Shown here one piece after another: positions 51,655 to 58,475 of a DNA stretch of 64,000 bases. Both the position numbers and the translations under genes were made by a program. Under the pieces are notes generated by a model, which saw only the letters and a list, made by a program, of their open reading frames with translations, searched no databases and was not told the DNA's origin. Numbering within the stretch: the stretch's first letter is position 1; each line of letters opens with the position of its first letter. Source of the stretch: CAWGXG01 sp963826505 (lineage in GTDB: Bacteria > Chloroflexota > Anaerolineae > Aggregatilineales > Aggregatilineaceae); NCBI GenBank assembly GCA_963826505.1, contig CAWGXG010000008.1:1178001-1242000 (forward strand), given 5' to 3'.

Positions 51655-52779
51655 TCAGGGCATGGCAATGACCAGCAGCGCGTCAGCGCCATCCATCGCC
51701 ACGAGCCCGCCCAGAACCGCTTGTCGACCGTCGGCAGAGAACATCAACCCGGCCTGCGGCGAGCGCAGATTCCGTGCCCCGCGCGTGTCCAGATTGTCCG
51801 GCAGGTTGAGCGGTACAGCCGTGGCCTGGGAGGGATCGTCCAGACGCGCAACATTCAATACGCCGCTGTCTTCGTCCACCCATGCGAATGATGCGCCGTC
51901 CGGAGTGAAACCTACGATTCTCATCGTATCCGACTTAATGATCTCCGTCTCAGTTCCCGACGCGAGATCCAGGCGATAGATCCCCGGCGTGTCAGTTGCG
52001 GAATCCAGGTATACCAATCCACTGCCATCTGGTGTGAATGCGATCTGGCTGATACCAAAGCGCAGATCAGCGCCTTGGGCCCCCTGCCGGATCAGCGTGG
52101 ATTCTCCGGTTCCCAGATCCCACAACCAGATGTCCTGACTCATGCTGGCCACCGCCAGCTGCGTCGAATCCGGCGACAGGGCAAATGCCGTTGCCCCGTA
52201 ATGCCCGGCCTGGAACGTGTCACTAATCACGTCCATCTGACCTTGATACGTGTCAAACCGAGGCATCATGACCCGTGTAATGCTGTGATTTTCAAGGTTC
52301 CACAGCATGATCTGACCCAAAAGGCCAGAACTGCCAACCGCAACAAGCGTCACGCCATCTGGTGCGAGCAGCATGCGGATACCACCAGGCAGCGCTGGAA
52401 TCGTGTCGATCTGCTGACCGGTGGACAAGTCCCAAATCAGCATGTCACCGTTTTGATGGTACGACACCAATCGTGACCCGTCCGGCGTAAACACTACATC
52501 AGAGGCAAAATCAGTGAAGCCGGTCAGGGTAAACCGCGCCTTCCCCGTATCGAGATCAATCACATGAATTTGCAGCAAATCGGCGTCAGGCTCGTTGTTG
52601 TGAAACGCCGCCATTTCAAACACCGCTGCCGTATGCCCGTCGGGTGACAATCGATACACCGGGGCATAGGCGGGCACAGGCACCAGCCGAACCACATCCT
52701 GGGCCGACACGCCGAATACCCCGCCCACTGCCACAATCAGGCTGAGCGCTAACAACGCAATTGCCCTCACTCCAGACAT
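51655..52779 (-). CDS. Secreted PD40/WD40-like beta-propeller protein
   Basis: A 374-residue exported protein. A Sec signal peptide (MSGVRAIALLALSLIVAVGGVFGVSAQ) precedes a propeller made of PD40-type blades: VFTPDGSRLVSYHQNGDMLIWDLSTG, ALSPDSTQLAVASMSQDIWLWDLGTG, AFTPDGSGLVYLDSATDTPGIYRLD and FTPDGASFAWVDEDSG. It would act outside the membrane as a binding scaffold. The ATG at 52779 is preferred because AAGGGA lies about 6 bases upstream and the signal peptide begins there; the open frame extends further upstream without supporting features. No catalytic domain. Confidence 0.78.
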   Translation of the reverse strand: MSGVRAIALLALSLIVAVGGVFGVSAQDVVRLVPVPAYAPVYRLSPDGHTAAVFEMAAFHNNEPDADLLQIHVIDLDTGKARFTLTGFTDFASDVVFTPDGSRLVSYHQNGDMLIWDLSTGQQIDTIPALPGGIRMLLAPDGVTLVAVGSSGLLGQIMLWNLENHSITRVMMPRFDTYQGQMDVISDTFQAGHYGATAFALSPDSTQLAVASMSQDIWLWDLGTGESTLIRQGAQGADLRFGISQIAFTPDGSGLVYLDSATDTPGIYRLDLASGTETEIIKSDTMRIVGFTPDGASFAWVDEDSGVLNVARLDDPSQATAVPLNLPDNLDTRGARNLRSPQAGLMFSADGRQAVLGGLVAMDGADALLVIAMP

Positions 52780-53263
52780 CAGAATCCCTTTCGCGACCGC
52801 TCGGCCGCCCATCGAAACCTCAATTCGCCAGATCATCCTATTATGCCGAGGACACACCCGGCCCAGTTGGGCAATGGCGGGACATTTGCGTCCAGAACAC
52901 ACACAGGTGGAAAGTCAGCCGCACACATGCCGAATGGTCCTCTAGCCTAAGATAATAATCTCGATGACAAATCGGTGCCCAGATCTACGCACAAGACCAC
53001 TGAAAACCAACGATTCGCGGGAAACCAGCCCAGCCTGCGCGTGACTGTCTTTCTCCGCAACTCTGATTTAAGATGCTGCGCACTAGATCCATAGCGATTT
53101 TTTATTAAGTGCCATAAATATCCTTAATATCCTTTGTGCGATTCTTCACTTGTATGCGTTTGGCTCGCAACATACAGTGTAACTAAAGGTCAAATAGTCC
53201 GTTGATTTATGAAGTAATTTAGTAAATCCTCCCCCAAATTCATTTGTGTTAAAGGTCAAAACC
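52780..53263. other. Intergenic region upstream of the NuoEF-like gene
   Basis: No convincing gene. The second half (53090-53263) is markedly AT-rich. The 11-mer TAAAGGTCAAA occurs twice, at 53184-53194 and 53250-53260, the second copy just before the start codon of the next gene; spacing is 66 bases. The second copy also provides the AAAGG ribosome binding site. TTTATTAAGTGCCATAAATA (53101-53120) is a T-N11-A type sequence that a LysR protein could bind, and a LysR gene lies 3 kb away, but this is speculative. Confidence 0.4.
53184..53260 (+). repeat. Direct repeat TAAAGGTCAAA, two copies
   Basis: Identical 11-mers at 53184-53194 and 53250-53260 in the leader of the NuoEF-like gene. They may be regulatory sites or, for the second, simply the ribosome binding region. 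Confidence 0.5.
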
Positions 53264-55024
53264 ATGGCTACGACAGCAAAAAGCGGTGCAAGCGATCAGC
53301 AAAAATCGGATGAGCGCTATGCGGCAGTTGAGCAAACCATGCAGCGGTTCAATTACCAGCAACATGGATTAGTTGAAGTCCTCATCACAGCTCAGGAAGC
53401 GTTCGGACATTTGTCAAAGGAATTGTTGACCTACGTCGCACAAGCACTACACATGCCCCTGAGTAAGGTCTACGGTGTGGCGACGTTCTACGACATGTTC
53501 ACGCTGAAAGAAGTCGGCGAAACGCACGTCATGATCTGTACAGACCCGGCATGCGCTGTCGCCGGAGCCAAAGAAGTACTCCAGGAAGTGTGCCGAACTA
53601 CGGGCGTGAAAGCCCCCGGCCAGACCAGCGCCGATGGGCACCACAGTGTCAAGGAGGTCTCTTGCCTGGGACTATGTGATCAGGCTCCGGCGGCGTTGGT
53701 CAATAAGAAAGCCCAGGTCGAAATTACGCTGGCTGATGTGCCCGCACTTCTGCGTGGGGAAGCGTCCCCGCCTCACATCCAGGTTAGTGGTGAGCCGCGT
53801 GTTTTGACTGAACCTATTGGGAAAATAGCCCCAACTGATTTGGATGCCCATTGCAGAGCAGGCGCATTCACCGCACTTGAAAAAGCATTGCACGAGATGA
53901 CGCCGGAACAGGTGATTGGCGAGGTCAAGGATTCCAGGCTGACCGGGCGCGGCGGAGCCGGTTTCCCGACCGGTGCCAAGTGGGCCTACGCACGCGAAGC
54001 ACCGGGCAACCCGAAATATACAGTGTGTAACTTCGACGAGTCAGAGCCGGGGACGTTCAAAGATCGCGCTCTTATGGAAGGCAATCCCTACCGAGTTCTT
54101 GAAGGACTGATTCTCAGCGCCTACGCCATCAATGCGCGTCAGGGTTATGTTTTCATTCGTGGCGAATATCCTGCGGCCACAGCGATTGTGGAAGAAGCGT
54201 TGGATCAGTTATATGCGGCGCACCTGTTGGGCAAAGACATTCTTGACACCACCTATGATTTTGATGTGGAGATCCGACATAATGCAGGCGCATACGTCTG
54301 TGGCGAAGAGACAGCCCTGTTCGAAGCCATTGAGGGTCAGCGCGGGCACCCGCGTTCCAAGCCCCCCTACCCAACCCGTCAGGGATTGTTCGGCAAACCG
54401 ACTGCTATAAACAACGTTGAAACGCTGGCCGTCGTACCCAGTCTTGTCCTGCACGGTGGCGAGTGGTTCCAACAGTGGGGGACGCAAGAGTCGGTTGGCC
54501 TGAAATTATTCTGCTTGAGCGGTCATGTGAGACAACCCGGCGTGGTGGAAGTGCCGCTCGGCTTGACCATCCGAGAACTGATAGAGCGCTTCGGAGGCGG
54601 GTTCGATGGCGATCCTCAGGCCATTCTGTTGGGCGGAGCAGCCGGAGGGTTCATACACCCAGACAACTTCGACGTACCGTTGACCCATGAAGACCTGCGT
54701 AACCTCGATGTGCCGATCGGCTCCGGTGCGGTGATGGTCTTCAATCAATCTGTTGACTTATGGCACGTGGTTGAAGGTCTAGCCCATTTCTTTGTTCACG
54801 AGACCTGCGGCCATTGTGCACCCTGTCGCCTGGGAACCAAGCAGATCTACAACACCATCAACAGGATTAACATGGGCAATGGGTCGCTTGCCGATCTTGA
54901 TGCGTTGGAGAAACTCGGGCAGACGATCAAGAAAACCTGTGCTTGTGGTTTGGGCATGACGGCTGCCAATCCCGTGCTGACGTTTCTGCACCACTTTGAG
55001 CCAACATTAGGGCGATCAGCCTGA
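53264..55024 (+). CDS. Fused NuoE-NuoF diaphorase subunit (HoxF/HndA-HndC-like)
   Basis: A 586-residue flavo-iron-sulfur protein that would oxidise or reduce NAD(P)H. Residues about 1-170 are NuoE-like with the [2Fe-2S] ligands CTDPAC and CLGLC. Residues about 195-586 are NuoF-like: GRGGAGFPTGAKW (NADH site), NFDESEPGTFKDR (FMN), YICGEETAL-type AYVCGEETAL, the P-R-x-K-PPYP block, and the [4Fe-4S] motif ETCGHCAPCR plus CACGLG. Such NuoE-NuoF fusions are the HoxF subunit of NAD-linked [NiFe] hydrogenases or a formate/aldehyde dehydrogenase diaphorase. No HoxU, HoxY, HoxH or other Nuo gene follows, so its partner is elsewhere. Start ATG 53264 with AAAGG about 9 bases upstream. Codon use and GC look lower than in neighbours. 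Confidence 0.9.
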   Translation: MATTAKSGASDQQKSDERYAAVEQTMQRFNYQQHGLVEVLITAQEAFGHLSKELLTYVAQALHMPLSKVYGVATFYDMFTLKEVGETHVMICTDPACAVAGAKEVLQEVCRTTGVKAPGQTSADGHHSVKEVSCLGLCDQAPAALVNKKAQVEITLADVPALLRGEASPPHIQVSGEPRVLTEPIGKIAPTDLDAHCRAGAFTALEKALHEMTPEQVIGEVKDSRLTGRGGAGFPTGAKWAYAREAPGNPKYTVCNFDESEPGTFKDRALMEGNPYRVLEGLILSAYAINARQGYVFIRGEYPAATAIVEEALDQLYAAHLLGKDILDTTYDFDVEIRHNAGAYVCGEETALFEAIEGQRGHPRSKPPYPTRQGLFGKPTAINNVETLAVVPSLVLHGGEWFQQWGTQESVGLKLFCLSGHVRQPGVVEVPLGLTIRELIERFGGGFDGDPQAILLGGAAGGFIHPDNFDVPLTHEDLRNLDVPIGSGAVMVFNQSVDLWHVVEGLAHFFVHETCGHCAPCRLGTKQIYNTINRINMGNGSLADLDALEKLGQTIKKTCACGLGMTAANPVLTFLHHFEPTLGRSA

Positions 55025-55047
55025 ACAGAGCGTGTTTGGTTAACCCT

Positions 55048-55380
55048 ATGGATGCCAAAATCCTGGATACAGCCAGACGACATGCAGAAGTCTGCAAAAT
55101 CTTCAGCAATGTCAACCGTATCTTGATATTGTGGCTTCTGGAGAATCAGGAGTTGTCCGTAAGTGATATTGCCAAAGCGATTGATTCTTCGCTGCAGAAT
55201 ACGTCTCAAAATCTCCGCTTCATGAAAGACAAGGGGATTCTCGCATCGCGGAGAGAAGGACACACAATCTACTATCACGTTCTGGACTGTAACTTGAAGA
55301 AGAAGCTCCTTTTGCGCAACACTGCGCAGGAAGCATCAAGGGCGCACTCCAAGGACCAAAGAGCATCACTCTTCGGCTAA
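55048..55380 (+). CDS. ArsR-like winged-helix regulator lacking the metal cysteines
   Basis: A small (110 aa) winged-helix repressor-type protein: RHAEVCKIFSNVNRILILWLLENQELSVSDIAKAIDSSLQNTSQNLRFMKDKGILASRREGHTIYYHV is a clear ArsR fold. The metal site of classical members (ELCVCD) is ELSVSD here, so arsenic-type sensing through that site is not possible; it may sense redox or another ligand, or need no ligand. It begins 23 bases after the NuoEF-like stop and is likely in its operon. An in-frame TTG at 55036 is an alternative start. The 3' end overlaps the convergent LysR gene by 15 bases. Confidence 0.85.
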   Translation: MDAKILDTARRHAEVCKIFSNVNRILILWLLENQELSVSDIAKAIDSSLQNTSQNLRFMKDKGILASRREGHTIYYHVLDCNLKKKLLLRNTAQEASRAHSKDQRASLFG

Positions 55381-56289
55381 ACGCAACAAATCGGTGTTTG
55401 ATGGATCGTGGACGAAACCCCAGTAGGCGTCAATCGCACGGTTGGCCTTCTGCATCTCCGGTCTGATCAGATAGATCTCGCGATGCAGCTCAAAATCGGC
55501 TACCGGCACCTCGATCACACTCCCTATCTCTAGCGCCCATTCTGCGGCCAAGCGAGGCACAAAAGATACTCCGAAGCCTGCTTCCACAGCTTTGACAATT
55601 GCTTCGGAATTGCCAACTTCCATGAAAACATCCAGATCATCCAGCGTGATGCTATGCTTGCCCAGTTCAACCAGCAACGCACGATGTGTCCCAGATGTTG
55701 GCTCACGCACGAGGATAGGTGTTTCAAGTAATTCCGATGGAGTGATCTGCGTGAGCGACGCCCACGGGTGATCCTTGGGCACAATCAGAATGATATGATC
55801 ATTAAAGAACGCCTGGCATTCCATCCCCTCACCGCAAAGTTCGTAGCTGACAACTCCGAGATCCGCTTCTTCACTGAAGAGTTGCTGCACAACCTGTGAG
55901 GCGGTGCAATTCAGAATTGAGACACCGACATCAGGATGGCGTTCATGAAAACGTGCGGCAAATTGCGGTGTGATATATTTCCCAGTTGTGGTACTGCATG
56001 CTATTCGGAGTCGACCGCCGATGCGGTCGTTCAACAACTCCATCATCTGTTGAACTTCAATGGCTTCATGCAGCAATTTGCGGGCACGTGGTACCAACAA
56101 ATAGCCGGCCTGGGTCAACCGAAGACTACCTCCAGAACGTTCGAACAATTCAACATTCAGGTCTTGTTCAAGTGTCTTGATGTGATGGCTAACGGCAGGT
56201 TGCGTGAGGTGAAGGTGCCCCGCTGCCTCCGAAAAGCTCATACTTTGTGCCACATGAAGAAACGTCTGCAGTCTGGTAAGGTCAATCAT
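55366..56289 (-). CDS. LysR family transcriptional regulator
   Basis: A 307-residue LysR-type regulator. The N-terminal winged helix (LTRLQTFLHVAQSMSFSEAAGHLHLTQPAVSHHIKTLEQDLNVELFER) is a textbook match and is followed by a linker helix and a two-lobed co-inducer domain (GRLRIACSTTTGKYITPQFAARFHERHPDV, GVVSYELCGEGMEC, ILVREPTSGTHRALLVE). The closest resemblance is to CysL/CbbR-type regulators, but the inducer is unknown. It converges on the ArsR-like gene and may control the NuoEF-like gene; GC content is also on the low side. Confidence 0.92.
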   Translation of the reverse strand: MIDLTRLQTFLHVAQSMSFSEAAGHLHLTQPAVSHHIKTLEQDLNVELFERSGGSLRLTQAGYLLVPRARKLLHEAIEVQQMMELLNDRIGGRLRIACSTTTGKYITPQFAARFHERHPDVGVSILNCTASQVVQQLFSEEADLGVVSYELCGEGMECQAFFNDHIILIVPKDHPWASLTQITPSELLETPILVREPTSGTHRALLVELGKHSITLDDLDVFMEVGNSEAIVKAVEAGFGVSFVPRLAAEWALEIGSVIEVPVADFELHREIYLIRPEMQKANRAIDAYWGFVHDPSNTDLLRLAEE

Positions 56290-56688
56290 TGATCCACCTC
56301 GACAACTTGAGTGGCTGTTTGGGGTGGCATTGGAGGTTTTGTCTGCGTTCTAGTGGTATGTCGTCAACACAACACAACCCAATCTAATCGTACAACGGAC
56401 CATGCGTTCTTGGAATAACCCGGGTCCAAAGTGCCCCCGCCATCAAGATCGCACTGGGTGAAAATAGACTATCCCGGACCAAGAGGTCGTAAATCCAACG
56501 AAGCCCAGAAGCTCAAAAACCCGCACATAATGAGTGCGGCACAGGTTTTGATAGATGAGACGCGGGCCGGCTTGCCGCCAGCCCGATGTCTGATAGGCGA
56601 TCGCCCGCCTATCGGCGGCCTCGTGCGAGGTCACCGTCAACTTGATGAATGGTGCCGCTAGCAATGGATCCCGCCGTGCCCGATATGC
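56290..56688. other. Intergenic region with inverted repeats, no gene
   Basis: About 400 bases without a convincing coding frame; short frames on both strands have no domain features. It contains CCGCAC/GTGCGG (near 56520-56540, flanked by AAAACC...GGTTTT) and a perfect 8-bp inverted repeat GATAGGCG/CGCCTATC at 56592-56599 and 56606-56613, whose centre includes the palindrome GCGATCGC. These could be terminators for the flanking genes; T-runs are weak. Confidence 0.4.
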
Positions 56689-57351
56689 CTAATCGGCCGG
56701 ATTATCAAGGCGGAATCCGTGTCCACGCACAGTTACGATATATTGGTAATCCGGATCCACTTCCGCCAGCCGGTCGCGCAAGCGCCGAACCAGCGCGTCA
56801 ATCGCCTGTTCGCTCACCCCTTCGCCGATCGCGTCCGGCCACACCGCAGCGATGACCTCATCGCGCGTGCGGACTGCGCCGGTCCCGTCATACAACAGTT
56901 CCAACAGCCGGTACTGAGGCAAACTGAGCGGCGGATCGACCTCAAGCCCATTGATAAATACCCGGCGTGAATCCTGGTTGATTTGCAGCCGCCCGAGGGT
57001 ATGCGGCAGTTCATCTACCAGCAGGGGAGCCGTCGCCTCCGACCCGACGAAAGTCATCTTTACCGCCAGCGCGATCTGGATCTCGTCGCCGTCACGGATT
57101 GGGATCGTGGTCGCCTTGACCTGTTTGCCATTGACCCACGTTCCGTTTTTGCTATCCAGGTCTTCGAGATAATAGCCGTCGCTGGACCGGTAAATACGAA
57201 TATGCTCGCGCGACACTTGTCGTTCTGGCAGAACCAGATCACACTCTCCCCCACGTCCGACTATGAGCTCGTCCTCGCGGATCGTCCATCGCTGACCTGC
57301 TCGTTCGCCTTCGTGGATGATGAGCACTGGCTTGTCTATCGCTTCTGACAT
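56689..57351 (-). CDS. FHA domain-winged helix transcriptional regulator
   Basis: A 220-residue one-component regulator with an N-terminal FHA phosphothreonine-binding domain (about 10-95: LIVGRGGECDLVLPERQVSREHIRIYR...LEDLDSKNGTWVNGKQV, with the conserved GR, S-x-x-H and N-G) and a C-terminal OmpR/PhoB-type winged helix (about 120-218: LSLPQYRLLELLYDG, DEVIAAVWPDA, IDALVRRLRDRLAEVDPDYQYIVTVRGHGFRL). It should bind a Thr-phosphorylated partner, most likely the adjacent divergent kinase or its substrates, and change transcription. The ATG at 57351 is supported by GGAAGAGAG upstream. It resembles EmbR-type logic with the domain order reversed. Confidence 0.9.
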   Translation of the reverse strand: MSEAIDKPVLIIHEGERAGQRWTIREDELIVGRGGECDLVLPERQVSREHIRIYRSSDGYYLEDLDSKNGTWVNGKQVKATTIPIRDGDEIQIALAVKMTFVGSEATAPLLVDELPHTLGRLQINQDSRRVFINGLEVDPPLSLPQYRLLELLYDGTGAVRTRDEVIAAVWPDAIGEGVSEQAIDALVRRLRDRLAEVDPDYQYIVTVRGHGFRLDNPAD

Positions 57352-57362
57352 CGCTCTCTTCC

Positions 57363-57391
57363 TTGACAATTGGTGGGCGTCGGGCTAATGT
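57363..57391 (+). promoter_or_regulatory. Promoter of the Ser/Thr kinase gene
   Basis: TTGACA (57363-57368), 17-bp spacer, TAATGT (57386-57391), about 60 bases before the kinase start at 57453. Consensus -35, weak -10. Confidence 0.5.
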
Positions 57392-57437
57392 GAACATACT
57401 CGCAGGCGGCCACACAGTCGCCGCAATCCTACTGTGG

Positions 57438-57466
57438 AGTATAGCCTTACTTATGTCACACCTCAA
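57438..57466 (-). promoter_or_regulatory. Promoter of the FHA-winged-helix gene
   Basis: Minus strand: TTGAGG (57466-57461), 17-bp spacer, TATACT (57443-57438). It overlaps the first codons of the divergent kinase gene, so expression of the two genes is probably interlinked. Confidence 0.55.
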
Positions 57467-58475
57467 GCCCGGCGACGTGCTGCGCGACCGCTACGAAATT
57501 TGTGACATCATTGGCCAGGGCGGGATGGGCTGCATCTATCAGGCTGCCGATCTCCGCCTGCAAGGCCGCTTCACTGCTATCAAAGACATCCAGCCCGATC
57601 CCAACAGTTCGTCCGAAGACCGCAACCAGGACCGGCTCCAGTTCCAACGGGAAGCCAGCATCCTTGCCCGGCTAGATCACCCAAATTTGCCCAAAGTCTC
57701 CGACTTCTTCGAAGAAGGCGACCGCGATTTTCTCGTCATGGACTTTGTGCCGGGCGTCGATCTGCGTCAGGCCATCGATCAGGCCATCAGGCGCGGCGAG
57801 TTCATTCCTGAAGCCGAGGCGTTAAGCTGGGCCGAACAGCTCACCGACGCTCTATGCTACCTGCACGGGCAAAACCCGCCGGTGCTTCACCGCGATATCA
57901 AGCCCGCCAATATCAAGCTTACACCCGACGGTCTTATTAAACTTGTGGATTTCGGTCTCGTCAAGTTGTTGTCTACGGACGAAAATCGCACCATTACTGT
58001 CGTACAGGGTCGTGGCACAGCCTTGTACACCCCCTTAGAGCAGTATGGCGGCGATATGGGACATACCAACGTGCGCAGCGATTTATACGCGCTGGGTGCC
58101 ACCTTTTACCACCTGATGACCAGTACGCCGCCGCCCGAAGCCAAGCAACGTTTTCTCAATCCGCGCTCGCTGCGCGATCCGCGCGATATCAATTCAGCGA
58201 TCAGCGATCGCACCGCGCGCGCCATCTTGTGGGCTATGTCCATGCATCCCGACGATCGCCCATCTGACGTGCTGACCTTCGCCGACGCCCTGTTTGGCAA
58301 GGGAGCCCTGCCGCCTCGCCGATACACGTCCGTCCTGCGCCGCGCGGAACAGCGTCCCCAACAGCCGGTCAACGATCCCGCTTTGGGACAGGGTAATCTT
58401 GTGCTATCCGTGTTGGCGGGCGTGCTGCTGGTCATCGCGCTGATCGTGACGCTGCTCTCCCCCAGCGTGCTCTAG
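57453..58475 (+). CDS. Hanks-type Ser/Thr protein kinase with C-terminal membrane anchor
   Basis: A 340-residue kinase. All key motifs are intact: glycine loop IIGQGGMGCIYQA (about 19-31), catalytic lysine in FTAIKDI, HRDIKPANIKL (catalytic loop), DFGLVK (Mg binding), TPLEQYGG in the activation segment, and DLYALGATFY. A single C-terminal transmembrane helix (VLSVLAGVLLVIALIVTLL) anchors it; no extracellular PASTA or sensor domain follows. The start at 57453 is chosen because the open frame further upstream runs over the promoter. It is divergent from the FHA-winged-helix regulator, its probable partner or target. The stop abuts the convergent GH3-like gene without a gap. Confidence 0.92.
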   Translation: MSHLKPGDVLRDRYEICDIIGQGGMGCIYQAADLRLQGRFTAIKDIQPDPNSSSEDRNQDRLQFQREASILARLDHPNLPKVSDFFEEGDRDFLVMDFVPGVDLRQAIDQAIRRGEFIPEAEALSWAEQLTDALCYLHGQNPPVLHRDIKPANIKLTPDGLIKLVDFGLVKLLSTDENRTITVVQGRGTALYTPLEQYGGDMGHTNVRSDLYALGATFYHLMTSTPPPEAKQRFLNPRSLRDPRDINSAISDRTARAILWAMSMHPDDRPSDVLTFADALFGKGALPPRRYTSVLRRAEQRPQQPVNDPALGQGNLVLSVLAGVLLVIALIVTLLSPSVL

